The notes: generated by a model from the letters alone, not told the origin. DNA of 64,000 bases from Plecoglossus altivelis (GCA_036571765.1 BROE01000016.1:13399021-13463020); one strand, 5' to 3'; counted from the stretch's first letter, positions 36,098 to 48,568 are shown. Numbers and translations are program-made.

Positions 36098-39000
36098 ACG
36101 AACGCACACCGACCCCACCACCCACCCCACACACTGGATGGAGAGGAGGAAGAGAGGGAGGAAGAGAGGGAGGAGAGCGGAGCAGAGGAGCCAGATGCAG
36201 CTTAGAGGAGTGAGGAAGAGAAGGCGGAGATGGAAGGTGGAGGACTTTGTGGCTAAACTGTATTTCTTGTCTTTCATGTTGCCTGCCCCAAATCCAACCC
36301 ATTCTGCCCTCCCTCAGTTAATATGGATATTTCTGCCCCCCTACTCCCCCCCTTGTAGTCTTAAAAGAATAGAACTGGTTCAACAGAGAAGATGAGCACC
36401 CCACACCCCCCCTCCTCCACCCCCTCCCCCCCGGGCCGGGACAGAGACCCTTCCCCTCAAACGTCGGCTCAACGCTAGCTCTTGTATGTGTCCTCCTGTC
36501 CCACAGGGGGAGCTGTTTGGCATGTCTCTTAACTACAGCAACCCCCTTCAGAAACAGCATTGCCCATTCAGCCAAGACTGAAGCTCGTTTCCAATTGAAA
36601 AACAAAACATAATCGTTCCTGAGTGAAACCCCGATTATTATGAACCTCCCCCGACCGCCATCTTTATTAATATGTATATGCATGAACTGAACACCCAATC
36701 GGAAGAGAGGAGACGCAGATGACGGTGATGATTCTGGGAGAAAAGCCTTTTGTCTCTCTGTTTGAGTGCGTGTGACTGTGCGTGTGCGATGTGTGCGAGA
36801 TGCCTGGGTTCCCATTCTCTTCCTTTCACCTCCAGAAATGACACTACTTTACCTTCATGCATGGATATGCTTTCGCTAACCCCCACTCACACCTATCCAA
36901 CGCCTTTCCATGCATGAGTGGGAGAACGCGAGTGCACACGAGTGAAGGGTAGACAGTCGGAACACAGTAAAGGTGACACCCTTGCGTGACCTTGTATCAA
37001 ACAGCCAATAGAAAAGCTGTTGGCGCTTTGTTGTTTGACCTTGTTCTAGAAAATCGATGCTGAGGACTGAAATCAAGAAGGTCAACTGTGTTTTTACCTT
37101 TAATATGTTTTTGACAACAAAAGACTAGTATAACGTAAATAGTGTTTTTTGAAATACCTGAGCTAGCTAGCCAGATAAGTGTCACCACCAAGCTTGAAGA
37201 ATCATTGCATCCTAATACAGACATAAGCAGTTCCTTACTGTTGACTGATTGGCTGCCTGTTTCCGAGCAGCCTCTCTCATTGGTTCTCTTCTCCTCCTGT
37301 GTGTCCAAGCAGCTCCCAGACTGCTCAGTGTATCAGTTTCAACCCTAAAGGGCTTTGCAATGAACTCTTTACCCCCTAACCTCTAACCATGTTGATCGTT
37401 TTTCTACCCAACACGCCCCATTTCCAGCCCCTCACTAATCCCTCAGCCATCTTTCCCTCTTGTCCTCATTTGACAAATGTTGCGATTATAGGTCCTAAAC
37501 ATGGTCTTAATATCCGAGGCGTCAACCACAGTGGTGGTTAGATATGTAGATTTAGAGAGGTTCCACACTTCACTGACTCCGGAGGGATATTTTATTGAGG
37601 GTCAAAGTTCAAATCCTCTGGCTGTGTATATCCTGAGGTGAAGGATAGTTCTGTTTTAACGATGCAACCTTGATAATCTACCAATCTGCCAATCATGAGA
37701 CCACAGAGAGGTTTACATTACAAGACTGTTACTACTAGTCAAGATCAGCTAAGTCAGAGATGCCTGTGTGTTTGGGTGTGACTGTGAGTGTTTGTGTGTG
37801 ACTGTGAGTGTGTGTGAGTGTGTGTGTCTCCGCGTGTACGCATGAGGGCTTGTGTCTGTGTGTCTGAGCATGTGAGCATGTGAGTGTGTTTGGGGAAAAG
37901 ACAGACAGCCTGAATAATTCAGACAGGCTTGGTTCCATTTTGAACAAGATTGGTACTGTATGCTGAATGACCCAGAATATCCTGCTGATTTTGTTTTATA
38001 CATTATACTTGATGTGTAACTTAATGTAATGAAGTAAATGTTTAACCTAGAGGTAGTTGTACTGGTTTAGGTCAATTTGAACATGACAAACTGTTTAGTT
38101 CTCTTGTCATTTACACTACAAACCCCCTCAAGGTTTTGAATGAAGCTTCTGGGTGGTTGTACCAGGGGTTGGAGGGTTTAACGATAATGATTTATATGGA
38201 ACTCATAACACCGTTTACCCCTTCTTTTACCAAAGGGAACCATTTCTAAGGGAAACTCCAGGTTGCCTCAGACAGAGATGTGGGCTTTCTAACCAGGCGA
38301 TGTTTCGTAATGACAAGCAAAAACATGGTTAGTCCATGGGCCTGAGATTGGGATCCAGTCCAGAGCATAGCCTTTCTAAAACAGTTTTTCTGGGGCGTTA
38401 CACCAGGCATGGAGCAGGAACACAGGGCTGAGAGTCAACCCCAGGCTGACCTCACCAGAGGCCTGCTCACAGACCAATGGCAAGGGTGACACCCAGCCAC
38501 AGGGCCTTACCCTAGCGTGCTGGACGAAGTCCAACCACTCGTGGACACATAAGTACACAAGGTGTTGGTCTTCACGTTTGGTTTAGGATTTGGAAAATGT
38601 CCATTTTATGGTGGGTTGTCAATTTTAAGGGGTTTGTAGTAGAGGTAGATGAAGGAAAAGAAATATTTTCCCCCCCAAAACCTAGAAGAGTAGCTTTCTA
38701 TCTTCTAGATCTTTCTGGGGCAGGACTGGGGTTTCCAAGTGAAGGAGAAACATGGAACAGCTTCCCATGTTATTTTGAAAACTAAAGCTGTTTGAAGTGT
38801 GCTGACCCAGCCGGAAAAGACACGTTACCGTGACGTCTACAGTCAAATTAAAAAGCGGAGTGAACTGACGACCTAACGGAAAAAAATAAGAAAAATGTAA
38901 AAAATAAAAATAAAAAAAAAGAGGAGGAGGAGGAGAAGAGGGAGAACTTTAACAGCTTAATATAAAAACACAAACATGTGAAGTACAGCCATACATTGTG

Positions 39001-39268
39001 TTCTGGTGCAGAGAAGCGAAGGGACTTCACCCTGCCCAGAATGTGTATCTACAGTGTGTGTGTGTGTGTGTGTGCCTGCACCTTCTAACCTGTGCAGCAG
39101 CCGTTCTCTCTCTGTACCCTCGCCCCTCTCCCCACATCCTGCCCCCCCCACCCCTGCCTTTCCTCCTCCCTCCCTCTAACTCCCTGTTCCTCCCCCGATG
39201 CCATGTCCATATTTGGGAATGTTGATGTGCTACTTGTTCACACTGTGCATGGATGATGATGACATGTC

Positions 39269-39276
39269 TGTATATA
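39269..39276 (+). promoter_or_regulatory. Pumilio response element-like site in slc8a1 3' UTR
   Basis: The octamer TGTATATA matches the UGUANAUA consensus for PUM proteins exactly. It sits in the AT-rich distal part of the inferred 3' UTR. An 8-mer can occur by chance, but a second copy lies about 360 bp downstream. Confidence 0.4.
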
Positions 39277-39631
39277 GTTAGCAGTATCCCATTCGTTAAT
39301 GTTGATGGAGGTTTGAATGTTGTATAGATTTGGACTTTTTTATTATTATTTGTTTATCCTAAGTAGGACCTACATTTGTTTAAGGTTTTGTCATTTGAAT
39401 GACGTCCTTTTGGTAACTTGCACATGATTCAATTTTATGAAGAAAAGGCAATATCTGATGTTGTTGAATGCGGCAGAGAGCTTAAAGAGTTACGTATCTT
39501 ATGAACATGAAAGAGTTGCATGGGTATTTGTACAGACAACACTGCTTGCTTCTATTGACCTGGTTGTGTTATTTGACAGTTGTAAGAGAAATATGTACAT
39601 CAAAGGCTATTTTGTCATTGAAGAGATCATA

Positions 39632-39639
39632 TGTATATA
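39632..39639 (+). promoter_or_regulatory. Second Pumilio response element-like site in slc8a1 3' UTR
   Basis: A second TGTATATA, followed closely by TGTACATT, a near-consensus variant. Two or three clustered sites are more convincing than one. Confidence 0.4.
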
Positions 39640-40254
39640 CTGTACATTGTTAACAGAGAGAGGTCGTACCCTCCACGCTATCTTAGAGAATTCTACATAT
39701 TTATTTAAAAGAGAAACCTCACTACACTCAAGAATGACAAATATTGCCTTTTTGGAGAAGTTTAGTTTCTAGTTTTGCTCGGAGCTTGTTCTTCTATATT
39801 GCTTCTCTCTCTCTGTGTCCTCTCTGTACTGTGTGGTGTGCCGACTCTGCTATCTGCCCAGTGGTTCACTAGGGGTGGGGTATCTATCGTGTTCATCATG
39901 GTTGCATCTCAGTCTCCATGGATCAGATGCCTCAGTCTTGTCTGTGTGGATGTCCGTCTCTCTGTCTATCTTCCTGCTTGTCCGCCTGTCCGTCTGCCTC
40001 TGTCAGTGGATAGTACGCCATATTACCGGTCTGTCTGTATGACTTTCGATCTGTCTGTCTCCCTGTAGTAGAGGCTCATAACATCAGTTTTAGGACTCCA
40101 CCCCTGCCCCACCTTCCCACAGCTTAGAGGGAGGACTTCTGTCTTTTAGGTTTCAGTATCAGTTTATCAGTTCATCTCTTTCTCCTTTAGTCTTTCTCTT
40201 TTCTCAGACTCTCTCTCTCTCTTTTTCTCCAGTTGTCTTTGCTCGTCCTCCGTT

Positions 40255-40255
<1 letters not shown>

Positions 40256-40294
<39 letters not shown>
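40256..40294. repeat. (CT)n microsatellite in slc8a1 3' UTR
   Basis: A CT array of about 38 bp lying about 230 bp before the inferred poly(A) signal. Confidence 0.95.
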
Positions 40295-40296
<2 letters not shown>

Positions 40297-40525
40297 CAGC
40301 CCTCCTCCCTCTACCGTCTGTTTAGACACACGGTTCAGTTTGCTCTTCGTTTTCTCTTCTGTTGGGTTTATTGATTTTGTTCCATTAACGATTATGATGA
40401 TTTCTGTTTTTTTCTGATTGTGTTGATGTCCTCTGTGTTTTAATTTTCTTTGTGTTGCACACAGACTAAGAAGAAGGAAGTACACTAACTGTGATTGCGC
40501 TACATGGTACTCTTCTGACACAGAA

Positions 40526-40531
40526 AATAAA
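40526..40531 (+). promoter_or_regulatory. slc8a1: Probable slc8a1 polyadenylation signal
   Basis: AATAAA followed within about 40 bp by T/G-rich sequence (GTTTGGG, CCCTGTTTC, then TGTTTTATGGG). It marks the change from repeat-poor, UTR-like sequence to ordinary intergenic sequence. It is the best 3' end candidate after the stop at 36097. Confidence 0.55.
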
Positions 40532-41288
40532 GTTTGGGATACCCTGTTTCAAAGAGCCCTGAGTTCACATGTTTTATGGGTAGGGATGGGATCTAATCAA
40601 ACCAGTGTAAACAGGTTGCTACAGAATTGAGGAGTGGGACCGCATCACCGTGTTGAATCAAACAAGACAATCTGATGATGTTCCAACTCAATGCACTCCA
40701 CCTGGAGGGGAGATGACACAATATTGTGTCAGAACAGCGTGGTTTCTCACACTCAGTCATGGTGATCACACACCGCTGTCCACCTCAGCGCTTGGATAAA
40801 AACTTGACAAGTGTCGGAAACGGCTTGGCAGTTACCCGAGGATTCAGCGCCTGTTTGTGTTTTTGTTCAAGAGTGTGTGTGTGTTTGTTTGAAAGTGTGT
40901 GTGTGTGTGTGTGCGTCAGGGTTAGTGTTCAGCAGCCAGATAATGTGTTTATTGGGTCATAAAGGGCTTCTTAACAGGGGCGCTGTTCGGCAACCTGACT
41001 GTGAAATGACTTGTCACACTTCACCTCCCTCTGCCACACTGCTAATTACTGCAGTAAAACTAACATCAGCTCTCCCTCGCTCCTACTCTTCTAGATGCTG
41101 TTTAGCCTCTGAAGTGAAAAGCTGTGTAGCAAAACTCACTCGCATACTTCTGACATCTCTTTTTACACTATTCTGTAAGAAGCTTAAGCAAATAGCCTGA
41201 AAGAACATACGTTTTTTGGCTGCAGCATAATATTCTCCTAAACACCCAGGCCAAATGTGTTCAGAATAGTCACTATACTTTTTCTTAT

Positions 41289-41321
41289 GCAATTATATAT
41301 ATATATATATATATATATGTG

Positions 41322-41371
<50 letters not shown>

Positions 41372-41375
41372 TGTG
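41289..41375. repeat. (TA)n(TG)n compound microsatellite
   Basis: (TA)n from 41293 to about 41318, then TATATG and TG runs with a GCGCGC interruption. Confidence 0.95.
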
Positions 41376-42078
41376 TCAAAGATCCCTCTATCACTGCCAG
41401 TTTGATAGATGCTGCCGTTTTCTTCTCTCTCTACCTCTATTCTCTCAGTTTTAGTTCCTATTTACTGGCCTGTTTACTATTCACAGGTGGTTTTGTATTT
41501 CATTTACCCACCAAGCTCTCTTACGCCTGCATTCTTGTTTAGCTGTCACTTTTGATTTTCAGTCAGGCACGTGGAGGACAGCCGTCCTCAGTCGGCAGAA
41601 CGCGCAGGGTGCTGCGAGGGTGCTGTCAGGGGGCTGCTAGGGGGCTGTCAGGGTGCTGCTAGGGTGCTTTTAGGGAGCTGTCAAGGTGCTCCAGATGAAC
41701 GGCAGGTGGTGAAATAAAAGACTGTCCCTGTCAGACTTTGAAACCAGGCTGTTAGTCACTTCAGTTGGACCCACTTCATTTGAACACTGCGAGAATTGGG
41801 ACAGCCTGTCTCCGAGGACCACATTTTACTTTGCGTCTTTAAATGACCTCAGAACTTTTAACATGGGGTTACAGAGTTTATTATGTCTAGCCCAGCAAGG
41901 CTTAATTCCAGGATGTAATCAGCTATTTTCTCCCACCTTGTCTCAGGCAAATGGCTACTCTGCATGGAATATCATAAGGGAGAGAAGAGGGCGTGAAAGA
42001 GGAGGAGCACAGGAGAGAGAGGAGCCAGATATGTGGGAGTTGGCCAACCTGGTCACGTCCCCCGCTCTGTTTCAGGGT

Positions 42079-42080
42079 CA

Positions 42081-42127
<47 letters not shown>
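42079..42127. repeat. (GTCT)12 microsatellite
   Basis: Perfect tetranucleotide array of about 12 GTCT units. Confidence 0.97.
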
Positions 42128-42130
<3 letters not shown>

Positions 42131-45100
42131 GCTCCGCGGGTCTGGCCTCCAAACACAGACTGAGGAAATGACCCATCTTGCCCACTGGGGAGGACAATGC
42201 CCTGCCAAACATCATGCACACACAGTGTAGACACACACACAGCAGACATTCTGCCACAGGGACAGAAGGTGCAGTCACATAAGACAACGGTCACACACAT
42301 CACCTGTGCAAGGCTCGTCCGTGACTGACTGTGTTTGTGAATGCCCCTTGTAGTGGTCATCACTCTGCAGTGACTGGTTGAGGGCTCGAGGGCTTAAATC
42401 ACTTCAAGGTCATTGACAGTGACTGTCTGGCTCGCCCAACCATGTGGTGCGCCCATGCCTGTGTGCTTTTACATTCAGGTAATGATGTGAAATGATGTCC
42501 TATCGACCCTCCACTGCACAAGCCTCCTGTATTACAGGACAGCATTCAGGCTCGGGTACATGTTAACGATGTTTACTGCTGCAATGAAGATACGTAGGAA
42601 AAATGAACTTTTGTGTTTGTTTTCCACCGTAACCTTCTGCCTGTCTTCCCCTGATGGTCAAACACACAGCGTGCACTCTACAGGAATAGTACTGTGCACT
42701 GTACTGATAAACTGTACGGATGTACTGAGCTAAGGAGCACTCTCACCTGCCTGAAGGCTGCAGTCACCATGGTAGAACGACGGGGAGGGGGGGGGTAGGG
42801 GAAATGGAGGATGGGTGGCGTGGGAGGGGAGGGAGGGAAGGATGGATGAGTGGGGAATGTGAAGAGAGCAAGAGGTGAAGACGGAAAAAGTGAGTGGTAA
42901 ATCATGAGGTGAATCATGTGTTTTCGAAAGACCCTCAGAGAGGAAGAACGACAGTGACGAAAGGGTAGAGAGAAAGAGGGTAGTAGCGCAGAGAGAGGGG
43001 AAGAGGGAAGGAGCGGGGGAGCGGTGGGTTAACTGCCAGTGAACGGAGCCTGCGGGGGGGTTACAGACATTCTGTTCAGGAGAAAGAACGGGCGCATGTG
43101 CTTCCGTGTTTGCTGCGGGTGGAACTGTGCAAGAGTGGGTGTGTTTTACACTTGTGGTAGGAAATGTCAGGGAAATGTCAGGCGGTGATCTCTGCTCTCC
43201 CATGCCTCTGAACGCTGCTGTCCATAGGAAACATGGCTTCTGTGCCTGTTATGTTCCATGCCTCTTCAAATGCAGCGGTAGAGATGGAGAGACAAGCCTA
43301 TCTTTGCACAGCAGAACTCTTATCCATCAAGCACAGAAGGTTTACGTGTGTTAGCATGTTACTGATTCTACTGATGATCTTTAAATGTTCCACACATCAT
43401 GGAGCTTCAGCAATAGGAAGACTTTCTGAGGAGATACCCCCTGGAATTTTGTAATCTCAAAAAAGGTGGTTTAGTGGTACTCAGATAAATGTCAAAATGA
43501 TAATTGATTTACACTTGAAACTGTACTTACAATTTGAAGCATGTGCAATGTTGCAGTCAGTAGTTGTGACTGTGATTAAGTGGGTGTTGATGTGAAAAGT
43601 GCAGTGACCTATCAGAGCACCTCCGAGACTGTGCTTCCGGTCCCCAGACCAGTCGTCACGGCAACAGACCATCATGGTCCTCTCAGTTTAGACTCGAAAA
43701 GCCGGAGATACAAAACATCCCACTGTAAGTGTGTGCGCGTGCGTTTGTGTGTGCATGTTTGTGTGCGTTTCGGTGGAAGACGCCTTCGAGAGTGAGCGAG
43801 TGGGAGGCAGGGTAAAGGTAGAAGAGATGGATGGCGTTGATGATGGAAGAATGAGACTGCAGCGAGGCCTTAAAGACCAGACCAAGGGCGGACTGTCTGA
43901 ATTTGTGAACATTCGTCATTGAGCTCCACAGAGAAATCTGATCATGGCCGCTAGCTCACATGAGCAGCAAGAGAGCCAGAAGGAGATGAGATAAGCCAAA
44001 AGAGTGGGTTTGGATTCATCCATCAAAAGGAAACCTTCCAATGTTAAGGTCCCTTCTGATTGAATTCCTCTTTCAATACCACCTCCTTCTTTGATTTCAA
44101 GAAAATCTGTAACCATTCAAAAGACGTTGCGTTTTTCCTCACATGTTTCTGTGACAGATATGCAACAATGTCCATGAGCAAGTCTTCACTCCTATCACGT
44201 TACATATTGAGATTATCATTAGCAGATTATGAATATCATACTAATTCTACTGTTTTATTCATATCGATTTATTATTAGAATCATTTGATAGATAACAAGT
44301 TGAACAATCTATCATTTCCCATCCGATGAGCAGTCCATGGCCTTAGTGTTCTAGGATACGACTAATAATTGATCAGAGATTAGCGATAACTGTAGTCTAT
44401 TACGACTAGTTGAGATGTGTGATGTCGAGACAGTGTGTAGCCCTGCCATTTGTCTGGTTTCACTCTTCGTCTCTGATTGTTGTCCTGGCTACAGGAAACT
44501 AGCAGCGTCACAGATGTAGACACGTGCACACACGCACACACACACATGCACTCTCCAGATCCCCGCTGAATGCGCACGTTAGACGAGAGTCATGTTGCAT
44601 AAATACCACACCTGGGGTTCTTTCTTTCCCATTGACGACTCTGCAGGATGATGGAGGGAAAGCAAAGAGGTGAATCACTTTCACTCCTCATCCACAGGAT
44701 GAGACATCGGTCACCGGGTCCACAGACGGCCAGCGTCCGGACTGATCCGTGACGGATGACAGCCACGCGCAGCACTAAAAAGATTGAGACTGCACATCGA
44801 TGACAGAGATAAATGATCCACTGTGGGTGTCCATGCATGCGTGTGTGTGTGTACATACAGGCAACATAAGCTGCGAGGGTCCTACAGATCTAAAGACAGA
44901 TTGTGCATACACAAAGCCTGTGGTACATTGACCTGGGCCAGGAGAGGGTCATGTCTTGATATCTTTCACAGTAAAGCCGAAGGTTGGAGACCGTGGGCAT
45001 CATTACATCAGTGTCATAGATAGGTGAGCCTACAGCCTGGATGTACACCAGAGGAGACTGGTGATGTCATGCAGATAACACACGCATCAACCGCTGTAGT

Positions 45101-45264
45101 GTTCCAGCCCTGGGTTCCAGAGCTCAGTAGCTTGCAAACACTCAAACATGACTGACAGACTGGTAAACAGGACTGAGAGAGAAGAATGAGGAAAATAATT
45201 GATGGAGAGAAAGCGACGCGTTAGAAGGACAGTGAGACGGGTACATGGAGGACAGAAAGAGTAG

Positions 45265-45585
45265 TTGGGGAGCGGAGAGAGATGTGGAGAGAGATGTGGA
45301 GAGAGATGTGGAGAGAGATGTGGAGACAGGGACAGAGAGAGAGATGTGAAGAGAGATGTGGATAGAGAGACAGGGACAGAGAGAGAGATGTGGAGAGAGA
45401 GTTCTCAGAAGGGAGAAAGAGAGAGACAGGGACATAAAGGGAGAGAGAGAGCGAGATGGAGAGAGACAGGGAGAGAGAGAGAGACGGAGAGAGCTAGAGA
45501 GAGAGATAGGGATAGAGAGAGACAGGGAGAGAGAGCGACAGGGAGAGAGAGAGAGAGAGAGAGTAAGAGAGAGAGAGCAGGGTAC
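45265..45585. repeat. GAGAGATGTGGA and GA-rich minisatellite
   Basis: Five copies of a 12-bp unit GAGAGAGATGTG at 45277-45330, then degenerate GAGAGACAGGGA units to 45585. Confidence 0.93.
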
Positions 45586-46155
45586 TAATAACATCCATCA
45601 GCTGGCATCAGTGGTGCAGCGCTCTGTTTGTGTGGTAATTGCAGCGCTGGAATGTGACTCATCTAACAGTGTTTGGCAGGGCTCTGTGAAGACTTTCTCC
45701 AATAAAGCTATTCTGCTGTAGCAGCAGACACACCATTACACCTCCCCTTCACAGACTCTGCCTGCACATACAGAAGCACTCAACAATACAATACCCACAA
45801 AGAGTTGGGGGGAGAGAGAAAAGGAACCACTTATGAAACAAAAAGTCAATTCACACCTGTAGAAAAAACTTGAATGCTATATTGTGGTAAATCACTGAGT
45901 GAGGGAATGGCTTCGACTATTTTCTTAGAAATGTTTTTCATTCGAATCAAAACCTTTTTGGGGAGTTTCTGGCAAATCAATCATAACTTCACTGATAGAC
46001 AGGCAAGACGTTTGACTATAATTTGTATTTCACCGCAGAGCTTACAGGAAAAAAAGTGCACAATAGTACAGGTGACACAGAACACTATTCGCTTTTATAT
46101 GAACTATATTTATGTGATTCATCCACTTTCAGTAAGAGTTAAAAGTGTAACTTTT

Positions 46156-46588
46156 TCACTTTGTGTGAACATTTTCAGTGTCCGTCCATCCTGTGTTGAG
46201 CGTGTGTGTCTGAACACGTGCTGTAGGTGTGTTCACGTCCGCTCTTGCCAGCGGCTCTGTTTCCACGATGCTCAGATGCTCCTCCAATCCTGCCCTCCCT
46301 CCTCCCATCGTTCCCAGCCGCTCCCTGGCAGAGGTGAAGTACCGATGCAGGTCCACCAGGGGGCCCTGTGGGGACAGCAGCAGGTCCAGGTAGGCCTGAG
46401 TCAGCTGGTCTGCAGTCATGAGGTCTAGACTGTACGGGGCGTTCTCTGGGAGTGTCACAGAAACACTTTGGCCGGTCTCTCTGTCCACCAGGGTGAGACC
46501 TGTCACGCAGCCCTCGCTCTGGGGGTCTGCTCCCATACCCAGCCCCCCGTAACACTTTACCACAGACACTGTGCCAGCCTTGTAGCGT
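46156..46588 (-). CDS. Unrecognised two-exon gene, exon 2 (C-terminal part)
   Basis: Read on the minus strand this is one base completing Arg (AG+A), then 143 codons and TGA at 46158-46156. The acceptor cttgtctccag ends at 46589. It encodes RYKAGTVSVVKCYGGLG, then GCVTGLTLVDRETGQSVSV, LTQAYLDLLLSP and LVDLHRYFTSARERLG. The beta-rich first half (VSVVKCYGG; LTLVDRETGQSV) contrasts with the helical N-terminal exon. I see no signal peptide, membrane segment or known catalytic motif. The last 30 residues are Thr-rich and lower in quality, so the true C-terminus could differ if a further splice exists. No polyadenylation hexamer was found shortly downstream. Confidence 0.7.
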
Positions 46589-46749
46589 CTGGAGACAAGA
46601 GACAGACACCAACCAGGAAGCTTTTAACACAACAATATCATCTATGAGAAGATTGTAAGAATATAAGATATCAAGTTATTTCAGATTTTGATCTACACAC
46701 CCACCAGGTTCACAATGATGGCTGTGAGGTCACAAAGTGGTAACTTTAC
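46589..46749 (-). other. Intron of the unrecognised gene
   Basis: A 161 bp intron with donor gtaaag (minus strand, 46749 downward) and acceptor cttgtctccag. Phase is consistent: exon 1 ends with AG and exon 2 begins with A. Confidence 0.75.
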
Positions 46750-47435
46750 CTGTAAGCAGGAATCAGATCCTCCATGTCCTCGTGGTATTGCTCCAGGACC
46801 GCTAAGGCAGCCAGGGGATCTCCTTTCTGCTCCAACCCAGCCAGGTGCACCAACATGTGGATGTGGAGGGCTGCCCCGCTGGCCCAGTGCTTCAGGCCCC
46901 TGGAGGAGCAGCCCTCCCTGAGCAGGGAGCTCTTCAGCTGGGTGAGCAGGAGGCTGAGCTGCCCCTCTAGACGCAGCGTGTCCTGGTAGAGCTTCTCTCT
47001 GTCGCTCAGGTGCATCCTGCAGCGTTTCAGATACTCCTCCATCATGTCACACAGCTCCGCCCTCCTCTCCTCCACCTGGCTCTTCGCCTTCGACTCCCGC
47101 AACAACCCTCGCGATGACACGTACGCCGTCTCGAACACCATGGAAACCACCAGGCCCACCAGTGCGGCCATGTGGGGCTCCTCCGAGAAAACCACCAGTC
47201 GACCAATCAGGTCCTTCAGGTAGGCCGGGGCCCGGTTACCCACGTGCCCCTGCAGCTCCTGGAGGTGGGCGTGGAGGTGGGCTTGGGACTCCTTGCTCTC
47301 AGGGTTGCCGAGGAAGGAGTGGTCCACTCTCAGGTCTGGCAGGCCTCCTTGCTCTAGCATGGCGTTGTAGAGGAGAGAGCCCAGAGCAGACTGAGCGGCA
47401 GACCGCTCATCTGGAGACGAAACCAGCTGACCCAT
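46750..47435 (-). CDS. Unrecognised two-exon gene, exon 1 (N-terminal part)
   Basis: The minus-strand ATG is at 47435; 686 bp encode 228 residues plus two bases of the next codon, and the joined protein is 372 residues. The start MGQLVSS fits the N-myristoylation consensus (Gly2, Ser6). Residues about 16-110 are rich in Leu, Ala and His, with PAYLKDLIGRLVVF and a moderately hydrophobic stretch at 89-105 (MAALVGLVVSMVF). Residues about 112-175 look like a long amphipathic helix or coiled coil (VEERRAELCDMMEEYLKRC and so on). Composition is normal for protein, with no repeats, and a splice donor is exactly in frame, so I believe it is a real gene. I do not recognise the family and assign no function. 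It lies opposite in strand to slc8a1 and thumpd2. Upstream is GA-rich, with no clear promoter. Confidence 0.75.
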
Positions 47436-48395
47436 GAGGAGAGCTTGAGGGAAAGAGAAAGAGGAGGAGAAAGAGAAATAGGGAAAAGAGAAAGAGAGAG
47501 GAAGGTTGTTATGGTAATCAGTCTACCATTGCTGGGGACAGCCTGGTTGGTAGGAAGAAGGGTAAAAAGTTGTTAGAGTAGGCCAATATCCTCGTACACA
47601 ATAAAGTCAGAATTACTCTGTGATAAAACGTACTAATGTGCTTTGAGGAAATGTAATAATATATTAGTTGTAATATATCAAGTAAAGAAAAGATCGAAAC
47701 TGTACAACAACAAAAAATATGCTAACTCATACAAAGAAATTCATTTGGACAACACAGCATTATGTAAGTATGCAGAACACCTAGAATGGTTTTAAATCAT
47801 CCAATAACATCTTAACACGTCACATGATCGTTTTAGCTGATTCATCCAGCTTCTGACTGAATTTATTTGGTATTTACCAATGTGTATCTCTCCCCATTTC
47901 CAAAACAGCTCAGCTCATCCACTAGCACTCTTTAGCACTGCAGAGGTAAATCCAAGACAAGCGCAGAGCTACAACTAGGGCAGAGGAAACACTAGAGCTC
48001 CCCCTGCTGAATACTGCAAGGTCATGCAGCTATTGTGCATTCAGAACTGTAAAATAGGCCAAGGGCTCACAAAGCAATTCACAGTTTTTTCCCCCCTAAA
48101 ATGGGACAAGGGCTTTAGAGATATGTCTTTCTTTTACTTGGTCTCGAAGGCACTTTTATTTTATCTTTTTCAAACTAGGACAAGCAGCTGTGTCTTGCGG
48201 TAACATGCGGCACAACATGAGTGACTGATGCAGGGTTTGAAACCAAGTTTCCCACCCAACAGATCACCTCATGAAATAAATGACACTAGTCTGAAACTAG
48301 CCCAGAGGTGGGACCTGGGGGTCTGAACCGATGGTGTCTACCATACAGCCTCCCTACCAGGCTGTTGTCAAGCCACGGCTCAGCAGTGAAGGCTA

Positions 48396-48466
48396 TCACA
48401 CACACACACTCACACACACACACACACACACACTCTCACACACACACACACACACACTCACACACA
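48396..48466. repeat. (CA)n microsatellite with CTCACA interruptions
   Basis: CA array interrupted four times by CTCACA or CTCTCACA. Confidence 0.95.
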
Positions 48467-48532
48467 TGCAGTCAGACCAGCGGAACTGTTGACACTCTCA
48501 GCTCAAGATTTGATTCTGTCCGAGCACATCAG

Positions 48533-48568
<36 letters not shown>

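Larger units (their letters stand above)
36098..40531 (+). other. slc8a1: slc8a1 long 3' UTR
   Basis: No exon follows the stop. The next 4.4 kb has far fewer simple repeats than the introns and becomes AT-rich toward 39200-39780, then ends with an AATAAA at 40526. I infer one long terminal exon, as is usual for NCX1. It contains an A-rich tract with two internal AATAAA hexamers (38903-38908 and 38909-38914) that could be an alternative 3' end, AU-rich TATTTATTTA near 39700, and two Pumilio-type sites (separate entries). A 336 bp stop-free frame at 39437-39772 lies inside it. Confidence 0.65.
40532..46155. other. Intergenic region between slc8a1 and the unrecognised gene
   Basis: No gene is supported in this 5.6 kb. 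It holds a (TA)n(TG)n array (41289-41375), GCTGCTAGGG-type short tandem repeats (41605-41690), a (GTCT)n array (42079-42126), a GA-rich minisatellite (45265-45585) and unique, locally AT-rich sequence (43480-44420). Open frames here are short, or result from the repeats. Confidence 0.7.

Noticed and set aside
35659..36213. 184-residue overlapping frame at the last slc8a1 exon
   Set aside because: It is a +1 shadow of the true C-terminal NCX1 frame (Arg/His/Pro-rich).
42079..42127. GTCT and other short arrays considered as CRISPR-like repeats
   Set aside because: No unique spacers between repeats; this is a eukaryotic microsatellite.
46175..46630. Minus-strand 151-residue frame and plus-strand 184-residue frame over the unrecognised gene
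   Set aside because: They are shadow frames; the chosen frame is the only one that joins exon 1 with correct phase and splice sites.
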